NCBI RefSeq assembly: GCF_000513895.2
Contig: NZ_CP165783.1
Span: 186,001-250,000 of the forward strand
Reading direction: 5' to 3'
Length of the DNA stretch: 64,000 nucleotides
From: Ensifer sp. WSM1721
GTDB taxonomy: Bacteria > Pseudomonadota > Alphaproteobacteria > Rhizobiales > Rhizobiaceae
Shown here: piece after piece, positions 52,302 to 61,361 of the stretch
Layout of the letters: every line of letters begins with the position of its first letter
How positions within the stretch are numbered: the stretch's first letter is position 1
Made by a program: the position numbers and the translations under genes
Notes under the pieces: model-generated
Databases searched by the model: none
Told to the model about the DNA's origin: nothing
What the model saw: the letters and a program-made list of their open reading frames with translations, nothing else

Positions 52302-53677
52302 AGACCGCGGTTTACTCGCTGCGACGCAGATTGCTCGCCTGGCTGCTTATCGCAACCGCCGTCATCGGCGTCGTTGCCTTGGTTGATACTTACCGCGAGG
52401 CCGTCAAGACGGCGAATGCCGTCTCCGACCGGGTGCTCGCCGGTTCGGCGCTAGCGATCGCCGAGCGGGTGGTCGTTGCCGAGGACGGCTCGCTCCAGGT
52501 CGATATCCCCTATGTGGCGCTGGAGATGCTGACATCGGCCGCGCAGGACCGGGTCTTCTATCGGGTGGACGGTCCGCCGGGTGAGTTCATCACCGGCTAC
52601 CAGACCCTGCCTTCGCTTCCCGAGAGCGCCGGCCAGCCGACGAGTTTTGCCGACGCGGTCTTCCGCGGCGAGCCGATCCGCGTCGCGGCGCTTAGGCGCT
52701 CCGCTTCGACCGGCGTCAACTCCGTTCCTTTCGTCGTCACCGTTGCCGAGACGACGATCGCGCGGCGTCAATTGGCGGAGACCATTCTCCTCCGCTCGGC
52801 CATGCGTCTCGGGCTGATGATCGCCGGCGCGGCGGTGATCGTCTGGGTTGCAGTCACTTTTTCCTTGCGGCCGCTCTATCGCCTAGGCGATGCGATTGCC
52901 GAGCGCAACCCCGACGATCTGCACCCGATCCGCGAGCGCGTGCCGAGCGAGGTCCAGGGGCTCGTCGACACGGTCAATTCCTTCATGGTGCGGTTGCAAT
53001 CGGCGCTCGATGCGCTGCGCCACTTTACCGGCAATGCCAGTCATCAGCTCAGAACGCCGCTCGCCATCATCCGCACGCAGCTTGCGCTGGCGCAGCGGGC
53101 GACGACGATCGAGGAAACGCGCGCCTCCGCGCAGAAGGCGGACGAGGCCGTTGCCAACGCCGAACGCATTCTCGCGCAGCTCCTGCTGATGGCCAAGATC
53201 GACGCGGCGGGGCGGGACGAGGCGCGGGGCTCCGAGCGCATCGAACTCGTCGGGCTTGCCCGCGCCATCACCGCCGATCATGTGCCGGCCGCAAGCGAGG
53301 CCGGCATCGATCTCGGCTTCGCGGGGGAGGGGGAGCATTGGATCCGGGCCGAGCCGCTGCTTGTCGGCGAACTCCTGAGGAACCTCATCGGCAATGCCCT
53401 CCTCTACGCGGGGCGCGGCGCGGAGGTCACAGTTCGCGTCGAAGGGCGCGAAGAGGCCGTCGCGCTGGAGGTCGAGGACAACGGCCCCGGCATTCGGCCG
53501 GAGCTGCGCGAGGCGGTGCTCAAGCGTTTCCGCCGCGGCGGCGACGAGGCGCCCGGCACCGGGCTCGGCCTGCCGATCGTCGAGGAAATCGCCGCGCTTT
53601 ACGGCGGGACGATGCGGCTTGAGGAAGGCGAGGGCGGTCGCGGGTTGAAGGTGGTGGTGGCGTTTCCGCCCGGGTGA
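52298..53677 (+). CDS. tctE: TctE-like sensor histidine kinase
   Basis: 459 residues. Two transmembrane helices (about 12-30, LLAWLLIATAVIGVVALVDT, and 165-185, RLGLMIAGAAVIVWVAVTFS) frame a periplasmic 2CSK_N-type sensor domain. The phospho-acceptor His is in NASHQLRTPLAIIRTQLALA; the ATPase part has NLIGNALLYAGRGAE, VEDNGPGI and APGTGLGLPIVEEIAALYGG. With the overlapping regulator and the nearby tctCBA operon, it likely senses a carboxylate, perhaps through the separate binding protein. Confidence 0.92.
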   Translation: MKTAVYSLRRRLLAWLLIATAVIGVVALVDTYREAVKTANAVSDRVLAGSALAIAERVVVAEDGSLQVDIPYVALEMLTSAAQDRVFYRVDGPPGEFITGYQTLPSLPESAGQPTSFADAVFRGEPIRVAALRRSASTGVNSVPFVVTVAETTIARRQLAETILLRSAMRLGLMIAGAAVIVWVAVTFSLRPLYRLGDAIAERNPDDLHPIRERVPSEVQGLVDTVNSFMVRLQSALDALRHFTGNASHQLRTPLAIIRTQLALAQRATTIEETRASAQKADEAVANAERILAQLLLMAKIDAAGRDEARGSERIELVGLARAITADHVPAASEAGIDLGFAGEGEHWIRAEPLLVGELLRNLIGNALLYAGRGAEVTVRVEGREEAVALEVEDNGPGIRPELREAVLKRFRRGGDEAPGTGLGLPIVEEIAALYGGTMRLEEGEGGRGLKVVVAFPPG

Positions 53678-54019
53678 GGGCGGGAGAGGACAGCCGGTAA
53701 GTGGTAGTCTTCGAGCTGCTCAGGGAGGCATCCCCTCTGCCTGTCGGGCATTTCCCTCACAAGGGGGGAGGTTGGCCAGAAGCGAAGCCCTGCCCCGGCA
53801 GCGAACTCGCAAGCGCCGAAGCCTCTCCCAATTCTATGCGGCGCGAACAGAGCCAATGATTGAGCGGGAGATTGCCGCTTGCTGTTCTCCCCCCTTGTGG
53901 TGAAGATGCCCGGCAGGGCAGAGGGGTATCAACACCGTCTTCCAATTTCCCCCTAACCAAAATGGCCTGCCCGACAACGCGCGGGTAGGCCGAATTTGCA
54001 CTATCACCGATGCGCTCGA
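53678..54019. other. Intergenic region occupied by a palindromic element
   Basis: 342 bases without a gene between the kinase and the CUT2 binding-protein gene; most of it is the inverted-repeat element at 53729-53927. Confidence 0.6.
53729..53927. repeat. RIME2/MITE-like element with long inverted ends
   Basis: The left end (53729-53769: CATCCCCTCTGCCTGTCGGG, then CATTTCCCTCACAAGGGGGGA) is an imperfect inverted match of the right end (53886-53927: TCCCCCCTTGTGGTGAAGAT, then GCCCGGCAGGGCAGAGGGGTAT). About 115 non-coding bases separate them. Such palindromic mosaic elements are common between rhizobial genes. No transposase is present. Confidence 0.72.
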
Positions 54020-54970
54020 TCAGAACGGCGAGTCGGGGAAGTAGAAGTCTTTCGCATTGTCCTTGGTGACGAGCGTCGCGTCGATCGTGTAGGTGCCGCG
54101 AACCGGAACCTGTCCGTAGAAGTTGGCTACGGTCATTTCGAGCGCGGTGCCCACCATAGCCGGCGGGTAGAGCACGTCGACCGGGATCATCTTGTCGCCA
54201 TCCATGACCTTCTTGATCATTTCCTTCGAGCCGGCGCCGGCGACCACATATTGGATGTCCGTGCGCTTCGCCTGCTCGATCGCCTGCAGCACGCCGACGG
54301 CCATGTCGTCGTCCTGGCACCAGACGACGTCGATCTGCGGATACTTGGTCAAGTAGTCCTGCATCACCTTGAAGGCGTCGTCGCGGTTCCAGTTGCCGTA
54401 TTGGCGGTCGAGGATTTCCACCTTCGAGCCGGCGATGCCCTGGTCGAAGCCGTCCTGGCGCTGCTGGTCGATCGGGATCGGCAGGCCGCGAATGACGACG
54501 ACCTTGGCCTCCGGCGTCGTTGCCTTGATATATTCGCCGGCGACCTGGCCGAGCGCCGGATTGTTGCCGGCGACATAGAGGTCACGCACGCTGTTGTCGT
54601 TGACGGAGGGCGCACGGTCGACGAGTGCCACGAACTTGCCGTTACCCTTGACCTCCTTGATGGCGTTGACCAGCGGATCGGGATCGGTCGGCAGGATCAC
54701 CAGCGCATCGATGCCCTGGGTTTCAAGATCCTGCACGGCGTTGGCCTGGCTCGCCGGATCCGGCGAGGTCTTGACGATGACATTGAGGCCCGGGTGCTGC
54801 TCCATGAGCTGCTTGGCGACGCGCTCCGCGTGGAATACGACGCCGGCGGTCCAGCCATGGTCGGCCGCCGGGATCGACACGCCGATCGTGACCTTATTCT
54901 CCTCCGCGTGGGCCACGCTCGTCAGTGCCATCATCGCGACGGCAGCAATGCCCATTAATCCCTTTCGCAT
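54020..54970 (-). CDS. CUT2-type sugar ABC substrate-binding protein
   Basis: 316 residues. Signal peptide MRKGLMGIAAVAMMALTSVA, then the ribose-binding-type domain: VTIGVSIPAADHGWTAGVVF, DALVILPTDPDPLVNAIKEV, VALVDRAPSV and VVWCQDDDMAVGVLQAIEQA. It is the last gene of the ATPase-permease-binding protein operon on the minus strand and is under the divergent LacI-type regulator. The ligand is unknown; similar proteins bind ribose, fructose or related sugars. Confidence 0.93.
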   Translation of the reverse strand: MRKGLMGIAAVAMMALTSVAHAEENKVTIGVSIPAADHGWTAGVVFHAERVAKQLMEQHPGLNVIVKTSPDPASQANAVQDLETQGIDALVILPTDPDPLVNAIKEVKGNGKFVALVDRAPSVNDNSVRDLYVAGNNPALGQVAGEYIKATTPEAKVVVIRGLPIPIDQQRQDGFDQGIAGSKVEILDRQYGNWNRDDAFKVMQDYLTKYPQIDVVWCQDDDMAVGVLQAIEQAKRTDIQYVVAGAGSKEMIKKVMDGDKMIPVDVLYPPAMVGTALEMTVANFYGQVPVRGTYTIDATLVTKDNAKDFYFPDSPF

Positions 54971-55037
54971 GTTGTCTTTCCTCCCAATGTGTCAGGGTCT
55001 TCGCCGATAGGGCCGGATCGCACAGGATCCGGCGGTG

Positions 55038-56048
55038 TCACGATTTGCGTACCAGCGAGCGCTGGACGAGCATCGCGATAATGATGATCGCACCCTGCAT
55101 CGCGCCGATCAGGTATTCGCTGATGAAGTTCGACAGGAGCATGATGTTGCCGACCAATTCGAGGATGAAGGCACCGCAGATGGTCCCCCAGACGCGGCCC
55201 GCGCCGCCCTTGAGCGCCGTGCCGCCGACGACCACGGCGGTGATGGCCTGCAGTTCCCAGAGGATGCCGGTCGTCGCCGAGGTCGAGCCGAGACGAGGCA
55301 CATAGAGCAGCACGGCAATCGCCACGCAGAGGCCCTGGATCACGAAGGCGATAGTGCGCACCCGGTTGACCGCGATGCCGGAATAGCGGGCAACGTCGCT
55401 GTTGGAGCCTACGGCGACCACGTGCCTGCCATAGCGCGTACGATAGAGAATGAAGGCTGCGACGGCGGTGACGGCCAGGATGATCGCGATCGGCACCGGC
55501 ACGCCGAGAATGCTGCCGAAATAGGCCGGCCGATAGAGCTCCTGGATCTCCGGCTCGCGAAGCGTGATCGCGCCGCCCTGCGAAAGCCAGGTGGTGAGGC
55601 CGCGATAGATGCCCATCGTGCCGAGTGTCGCGATGAAAGGCTCGATCCTGCCGACGGTGGTGATCAGACCGTTGGCGAGGCCGCAGGCCGCCCCCGCCGC
55701 GACCGCGAAGGCGATCGCGGCGGTCAACATCAAGGCCGGGTCGGCGATGACGCCGGAATTCATAAACAGGATCATCAAGCTCGCGACGAAGGCGACCATC
55801 GAACCGACGGAAAGGTCGAGGTCGCCCGCCGAGATGACGAAGGTCGCGCCCACGGCAATAATCGCGATGAAGGCGCTACGGGTGGCGACGTTGGCGAGAT
55901 TGTTGATGCTGATAAAGTTCGGGTTGACGATCGCGCCGACGATCAACAGCAGTGCAAGCGCAGCAAACGGCGCCACGGCCCTCAGATCGACGTCCCGCCA
56001 GGTACGGCGGTGACTTGTTGTTTGAAGGCTTTCCTCATTCACACTCAT
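55038..56048 (-). CDS. CUT2-type sugar ABC permease
   Basis: 336 residues with about nine helices. Family motifs: AIIAVGATFVISAGDLDLSV, TLGTMGIYRGLTTWLSQGGA, VAVGSNSDVARYSGIAVNRV and LQAITAVVVGGTALKGGAGR. The ATG at 56048 is 11 bases after GGGAGG; a TTG at 56054 has better spacing and is possible. It lies 75 bases after the ATPase gene and 67 before the binding-protein gene. Confidence 0.92.
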   Translation of the reverse strand: MSVNEESLQTTSHRRTWRDVDLRAVAPFAALALLLIVGAIVNPNFISINNLANVATRSAFIAIIAVGATFVISAGDLDLSVGSMVAFVASLMILFMNSGVIADPALMLTAAIAFAVAAGAACGLANGLITTVGRIEPFIATLGTMGIYRGLTTWLSQGGAITLREPEIQELYRPAYFGSILGVPVPIAIILAVTAVAAFILYRTRYGRHVVAVGSNSDVARYSGIAVNRVRTIAFVIQGLCVAIAVLLYVPRLGSTSATTGILWELQAITAVVVGGTALKGGAGRVWGTICGAFILELVGNIMLLSNFISEYLIGAMQGAIIIIAMLVQRSLVRKS

Positions 56049-56123
56049 GTCCAAACCAACCTCCCGCCCCGAAGCTCGGGGGAATCCATTTCCTGTGACG
56101 GCCTGATTTCGCCGGCCCGTACC

Positions 56124-57650
56124 TCAGGCTGCAGCCATCCTCTTCAGTCCCGCTGCGTAGCGCATGATCTCCTGCTCGGAGATCTCGTCGCCTTCGAGCA
56201 TGCCGACGATGCGTCCCTCGCGCATGACGGCAACCCGCGTGCAGAGCCCGATGACTTCCGGCATTTCGGAGGAGACGACGATGATCGAGCGGCCGTCACG
56301 CGCCAGCGCCGAAATGAAGTGATAGATCTGCTGCTTGGTGCCGACGTCGATGCCGCGTGTTGGCTCGTCGATGATGATGATCTCGGGCTCCGTCTCCATC
56401 ACCTTGGCGAGCAGCAGCTTTTGCTGGTTGCCGCCCGACATGCGCCTCGCCGCGATGTCGCCGTCGCGCACGCGGATGTCGAAGCGGCGACGGGCCCTTT
56501 CGAGCGCCGCGGCCTCGCTCGTGGGATCGAGATAGCCGAGGCGGGTATGCTGATCGAGCGATTGCAGGGTCAGGTTCGCCGTCATGCCGGAATTCAGCAG
56601 CAGGCCCTTCGCCTTGCGGTCCTTGGTCATATAGGCGAGGCCGCGCCGGTTGGCCGCATGCACGTCTCCGGAAGGCACGGCTTCGCCCCGGATTGTCACT
56701 TCTCCCGACAGGCGCGGTCGTAGACCCGCAATCGCCTCCATCAATTCGGTCCTTCCGGAGCCTATCATGCCTGAAAAGCCGAGGATCTCGCCCTTGCGTA
56801 GCTCGAAACTGGCGTCCTTGACATAGTCGGTCGAGACGGAGGCCACGCGCAGCACGAGCTGCTCGTCGACATCCGGCTCGCTCTTGGTGGGATAGAGGCT
56901 CGACATTTCGCGGCCGACCATGAGCTGGGCGATCGATTCACCATCGAGCATCGAGGTGGGGGCGGTCTTGACCCATTGCCCGTCACGCAGCACCGTCACC
57001 CGATCGGTGAGCTCGATGACCTCGTCGAGCTTGTGCGAAACGAAGACGAAGCTCGTGCCCTGGTCACGCAGCTTGCGCACCTGGCGGAAGAGGAAATTGG
57101 TTTCTTCGCGAGAGAGAACGGCCGTGGGCTCGTCCATGAAGACGACGCGCGCGTCGCGGCTGATGGCCTTGGCAATCTCCACCATCTGCTTTTCGGCGAT
57201 CGACAGACTGCTGATCAACGCGTTCGCGTCGACGCGACAGCCGAGGAGATCGAGCACCCGACGCGTCTCCGCACGCATATATTTGCGATCGAGCACGCCG
57301 AAACGTGTCACCTCGCGGCCGAGAAAGAGGCTTTCCGCAACCGTCAGATGTTCGGCGAGATTGAATTCCTGGTGAATGATGACGATGCCCAGCGCTTCCG
57401 CCGCACCGTTCGCCGGCAGCTTCACCGGCTTGCCGTCGAGCAGGATTTCGCCCGAGGACGGCTCCTCGAAACCCGACAGGATCTTGACGAGCGTCGACTT
57501 GCCGGCGCCATTCTCGCCCATAAGGGCATGGATCTCGCCGGCGCGAAGCTCGAAGTTGACGCTGAACAGCACCTGCACGCCGCTGAACGACTTGCTGATG
57601 CGACGTGCCTCCAGCACGGCGCGCGTGGCGTCGATCATGTCCGGATTCAT
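56124..57650 (-). CDS. CUT2-type sugar ABC ATPase (two nucleotide-binding domains)
   Basis: 508 residues, RbsA-like. Domain one: Walker [36 protein letters not shown] and VVFMDEPTAVLS; domain two: the degenerate Walker A region GFSGMIGSGRTELMEAIAGL, signature RRMSGGNQQKLLLAKVMETE and [16 protein letters not shown] chose ATG at 57650, with GGGGGAAC upstream; the longer ORF runs backward through the operator region and LacI gene. First gene of the operon. Confidence 0.94.
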   Translation of the reverse strand: MNPDMIDATRAVLEARRISKSFSGVQVLFSVNFELRAGEIHALMGENGAGKSTLVKILSGFEEPSSGEILLDGKPVKLPANGAAEALGIVIIHQEFNLAEHLTVAESLFLGREVTRFGVLDRKYMRAETRRVLDLLGCRVDANALISSLSIAEKQMVEIAKAISRDARVVFMDEPTAVLSREETNFLFRQVRKLRDQGTSFVFVSHKLDEVIELTDRVTVLRDGQWVKTAPTSMLDGESIAQLMVGREMSSLYPTKSEPDVDEQLVLRVASVSTDYVKDASFELRKGEILGFSGMIGSGRTELMEAIAGLRPRLSGEVTIRGEAVPSGDVHAANRRGLAYMTKDRKAKGLLLNSGMTANLTLQSLDQHTRLGYLDPTSEAAALERARRRFDIRVRDGDIAARRMSGGNQQKLLLAKVMETEPEIIIIDEPTRGIDVGTKQQIYHFISALARDGRSIIVVSSEMPEVIGLCTRVAVMREGRIVGMLEGDEISEQEIMRYAAGLKRMAAA

Positions 57651-57690
57651 TGGTTCCCCCTTTGCGGCTCCCACCCGCTTTTGAGGCTTG

Positions 57691-57725
57691 TGTAAACCTT
57701 TACACTGTCGATGTAAAGGTTTACA
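57691..57725 (+). promoter_or_regulatory. Twin LacI-type operators
   Basis: TGTAAACCTTTACA (57691-57704) and TGTAAAGGTTTACA (57712-57725) each consist of TGTAAA and TTTACA half-sites around a two-base centre, are reverse complements of each other, and have centres 21 bases apart (two helical turns). They lie between the sugar operon and the LacI-type gene, so they probably control both. Confidence 0.82.
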
Positions 57726-57818
57726 TAGGCGGTTACACAGAAATTTCTGCAGCAACCTTTGACGTTGTCTGCAGTGTGTGTAGTGTCCCGCGCAGACGAG
57801 ACGCAAGGCAGAGCGAGA

Positions 57819-58847
57819 GTGTCGGATTCTACGCCCGCAACCATCGAAGACGTCGCCAGGATCGCCGAAGTTTCGATCGCGACGGTGTCGCGGGCGATCC
57901 ACACGCCGGAGAAGGTCGCGAAGTCGACGCGGTTGAAGGTCAACCAGGCGATTGCGATTACCGGCTACACGACCAACGCCATGGCGCGCAGCCTGAGGCT
58001 CGGCCGGTCCAACATGATCCTGGTCGTTGCGCCGGATATCGGCGACCCCAACTTCTCCAGCATTCTCGTCGGCCTGGAAAACGAGGCGCGATCGCATGGC
58101 TATGGGGTGCTGATCGGTCATACCCAGAACGACGCCCAGCGCGCGCTCGAATATCTGAAGTTCCTGAATTCCAACCAGGCGGCGGGCCTCATCCTCTTCA
58201 CCGGCATCCTGCCGTTCGGCCACGAGACGATGACGGCGCGTCTGCCGCCGAGCGTCGGTATCTTCGAGCCGGTCTTCAACGGCGGCATACCCTATGTCGG
58301 CGTCGACGATATGGAGGGGGCCCGCAAGGTGGTCGACCTCTTGATCGCCGAGGGCCATCGTAAGATCGCCTTTATCGGCGATTCCCGCACACGCCTCGCT
58401 TATATGAGGCGACGGGCCGGTTACGACGCCGGCCTCGACGCGTCGCGCGTTCCCGCAGAGCTTCGACTAGTCCAGGAGGGCGACGGCACGCTCGAAAGCG
58501 GCAGGGCCGCTGTCGAGCGGCTCTTCGTGCGTGACACGTTGCCCACCGCTTTCATGTGCGTCAACGACCAGACGGCGCTCGGGGTGATGATCGGGCTCAA
58601 GACGCGCGGCTATGACATACCGGGTGATTTCTCGGTGACGGGCTTCGACGACGTGCCGCAGGCGACCTTCATGACGCCGGCGCTGACCACGATCCGCCAA
58701 CCGCGAACGCTGATCGGCAAACATGCCATGACGCTTCTGCTCGAGCTCCTCTCGGACAGGCGCCCTGCCGAGACCGAAATCCTTCTGAGACCGGATCTGG
58801 TCGTCCGCAATTCGGTCTCCGCACCGTCGCCGCGCTGGACGCGGTAA
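57819..58847 (+). CDS. LacI-family transcriptional regulator
   Basis: About 342 residues. The helix-turn-helix is ATIEDVARIAEVSIATVSRA followed by the hinge-like VNQAIAITGYTTNAMARSLR, then a periplasmic-binding-like effector domain (ILVVAPDIGDPNFSSILVGL, GIPYVGVDDMEGARKVVDLL, FMCVNDQTALGVMIGLKTRG, FSVTGFDDVPQATFMTPALT). The GTG at 57819 (VSDSTPATIED) fits the family's N-terminus; the ORF extends 20 codons upstream. It is divergent from the CUT2 sugar operon with twin operators between. Confidence 0.92.
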   Translation: MSDSTPATIEDVARIAEVSIATVSRAIHTPEKVAKSTRLKVNQAIAITGYTTNAMARSLRLGRSNMILVVAPDIGDPNFSSILVGLENEARSHGYGVLIGHTQNDAQRALEYLKFLNSNQAAGLILFTGILPFGHETMTARLPPSVGIFEPVFNGGIPYVGVDDMEGARKVVDLLIAEGHRKIAFIGDSRTRLAYMRRRAGYDAGLDASRVPAELRLVQEGDGTLESGRAAVERLFVRDTLPTAFMCVNDQTALGVMIGLKTRGYDIPGDFSVTGFDDVPQATFMTPALTTIRQPRTLIGKHAMTLLLELLSDRRPAETEILLRPDLVVRNSVSAPSPRWTR

Positions 58848-58892
58848 GTCATCCCTCCCCACAGCTGGGAGGCGCTTCCTCCTCGTTCCGCG

Positions 58893-60704
58893 CTAGGCCA
58901 CTCGCCTCCGTGCCTGCCGATATTCCTGCACCTGGAAGCGGCCGGCGATGCGGTCGAGCTCCTGGACCTCGTCGCTGAGCTCGCGGCAGGCCGCATTGGT
59001 CTCTTCGACCATGGCCGCGTTCTGCTGCGTCACCTGATCCATGCGATGGAGGGCAGCATTGATTTCGGACAAAGCGACCGTCTGTTCGGTCGCCGCGGTT
59101 ACGATCACGCCAATCAGCCCTGCCACCTGCTGCACATGTTGCTCGATCCCGGTCAAAGCCTCGCCCGTGCGGTTGACGAGCTCCACGCCGCCGGCGACTT
59201 CCACCGTCGACGCCTCGATAAGCGTCTTGATCTCCCTGGCAGCATTTGCGGAGCGGCCTGCCAGCTCCCGTACCTCCTGGGCGACGACGGCAAATCCCTG
59301 GCCCGCTTCGCCCGCGCGCGCGGCTTCGACGCCGGCATTGAGCGCCAGGAGATTGGTCTGAAAGGCAATCTGATCGATGACATTGATGATCTGCCGGATC
59401 TGCGTCGAAGACCCCGCGATGCGCTCCATCGCGGCGACCGCGTCCTGCACGACCACGGCGGAAGTGTCCGCGCTGTTCTTGGCCGCCGCCATGACCTGAC
59501 TTGCCTCCCGTGCACGTTCCGAGGAGTTGTGCACGGTCGCCGTGATCTCGTCGAAGGGCGAGGCCGTCTGCTCAAGCGAGGCCGCTTGCTGCTCGGTCCG
59601 CTTGGCGAGATCGTCGGTCGCCCCGGCAATCTCCGAGGAGCTCATGCGCAGCTTAGCGGTGGCATGCAGGACACCGGAAATGGTCTCCGCCAGCCGTTCG
59701 ACGCTCGTGTTGAATTCGGTTCGGAGCTCCTCGTATGCTTCCGAGAAGCTTTCGTCGATGCGGACGGAGAGATCGCCGGCGGACAGCCGTTCGAGGCCGC
59801 GGGTCAGATGCTCGATGACCTGGAGTCTTTCTTGCTCCTCGATCGCCTTCCGTAGTTTCTGCGCAGTCTCCTGTTCGTCCCGAAGACGACGCTCCTCGTC
59901 GGTTCGCTCGCGTGCATTGCGACGCTCGATTGCCGCTTCCCGGAACACCGCGACTGATCTCGCGACCGTGCCGATCTCATCCGAACGCCCGGCATAGGGA
60001 ACATCGCGGCCGTAATCGCCGGCCGCGAGAATCTCCATGCAGGATGACATGGTGGCGAGAGGCTTCACGGCGCGATGGCGGAAGAACCAGAGGCCGGCGA
60101 GCAGCAGAAGGACGGAGATCGCCGAGCTGATATCTGCTGCCCATGAAAGAGTGGCGGTCTCCACCGCGGCGCCCGCTTCCTGCTGCTTGAGGAAGCCGTC
60201 CGCCATCGTAACCAGCTCGTTGACCGCCGCTTCATGGTAATGGAAGCTCGCCTTCAGCTCTCCGAGCGCTTGCGCGGCAGAACCCGCATCGGCGCTCCGA
60301 AATGGAGCGAGAAACTTGTTCTCCATCGTCGCCCAATAGACTTCGGCCCTGCCGAGGACGTCATTCTCCAGCTTTGCCTTCAACGTTTCGGGGGCGGTCG
60401 ATGCTTTCCAGTAGGCGCGGCGGTCGTCATAGGCCTGCTTCAGCGTTTCTATCTTGTCGAGATTGGCCTTGGCGAGCTCGGGATTGGATACCGCCTCCAT
60501 CGCCAGCATATAGGACTCGACCGTGTATAGCGGCGGCGGCAGGATGTCGGCGATTAGGTCCTTTCCCTAGACCACCTGGGTGTAGACGGGTCCGTTCACC
60601 CGCAGCTTGTCGAAGGCATAGGTCTTGATGCCGATGGAAACCATCAGACCGGCGGTGACGACGATCCCGAAGATCGCGAGGCCGCGCGCAATGGATATTT
60701 TCAT
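58893..60704 (-). pseudogene. Methyl-accepting chemotaxis protein interrupted by an amber codon
   Basis: The full frame from ATG 60704 to 58893 is 603 sense codons plus stop, but codon 46 is TAG (60567-60569). Before it: MKISIARGLAIFGIVVTAGL (first membrane helix) and FDKLRVNGPVYTQVV; directly after, in the same frame: [20 protein letters not shown], a conserved continuation. Downstream follow a sensor region, second helix ([15 protein letters not shown]), HAMP, and the signalling domain with [20 protein letters not shown]. Without readthrough only a 45-residue peptide results, unless translation restarts at ATG 60509, which would lack helix one. Confidence 0.88.
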
Positions 60705-61036
60705 GCAATCTCTCCCACGGAAAAGCCGCGACGTCGGACGTGTCCCGCGTGCGCGGAAACACTTTGAGAGCTCGCAGCCAGCAATAGGTCATGAAAAGAT
60801 TCCGGACCGACCCGGTGCAGAACGTCCGGCATCATGCGCAAGCTTGCCGTTGAGGGGAAAACTTGGAAACGTTCTCGTATAACGAGTAGAATTATATGAT
60901 AATTATTACTGCCTAATTAAGCGGAGCCGCTGCGGCTCTCGTCGCGCGAGACGGTGCGAAGCTTCACCCGCCGGCGGGGAGCCGGCAGGCGGATGAAGGG
61001 CTTACGCGGTTTTCCCATCCCGTTCTGGCGGGGGTG
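60705..61036. other. Intergenic stretch with AT-rich patch and hairpins
   Basis: 332 bases without a supported gene. The part near 60885-60920 is AT-rich and may contain the chemoreceptor promoter. A GAGCCGC/GCGGCTC hairpin sits near 60924-60938, and a larger one at 60962-60998. Confidence 0.45.
60962..60998 (-). terminator. Hairpin downstream of the 40-residue gene
   Basis: CTTCACCCGCC (60962-60972) pairs with GGCGGATGAAG (60988-60998) with one mismatch, and the loop contains GCCGGC-type self-complementary bases. It lies about 40 bases after the stop of the small minus-strand gene. Confidence 0.45.
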
Positions 61037-61159
61037 TCAGCGTTCGCGGGACATGAAGAGGGAAGCGGTTTCGCGGGTCTGGACCCGGAGTATAGCGTTC
61101 CAGAGCTCGAAGAGGAAACGCGGCCCGGACTGCTTCGCAGGCTTGCGCTGCGACGACAT
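61037..61159 (-). CDS. Small basic hypothetical protein (40 residues)
   Basis: Starts MSSQRKPAKQSGPRFLFELW and continues NAILRVQTRETASLFMSRER. A GGAGAC lies at ideal spacing before the ATG at 61159, and a hairpin follows the stop. Composition is basic with an aromatic core (RFLFELW). I recall similar short rhizobial proteins but cannot name a family. The longer ORF to 61255 is unsupported. Confidence 0.5.
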   Translation of the reverse strand: MSSQRKPAKQSGPRFLFELWNAILRVQTRETASLFMSRER

Positions 61160-61297
61160 GATAAGTCTCCGATGGTTTTGGATGCCACTCACATAATGTA
61201 CCGCGAACATAATCGCCAGGGCAGAGTCAAAGGGGCTGCCTTGCAAGCAAAGCATATGTCAAGCGGCGAAAATATTGCTGCAGGCCGATAATATCAG

Positions 61298-61333
61298 AAA
61301 AGAAAATGCCGGAATGACTTTCGTCATTCCGGC
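61298..61333 (-). terminator. Terminator of the inositol-type ABC operon
   Basis: GCCGGAATGAC (61308-61318) and GTCATTCCGGC (61323-61333) form a perfect 11-base stem with a TTTC loop. On the minus strand the stem is followed by ATTTTCTTTTCTG, a good T-rich tail, about 30 bases after the permease stop. Confidence 0.9.
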
Positions 61334-61361
61334 CAGTCACTTCACTGGGAGGGCAGTCTTT

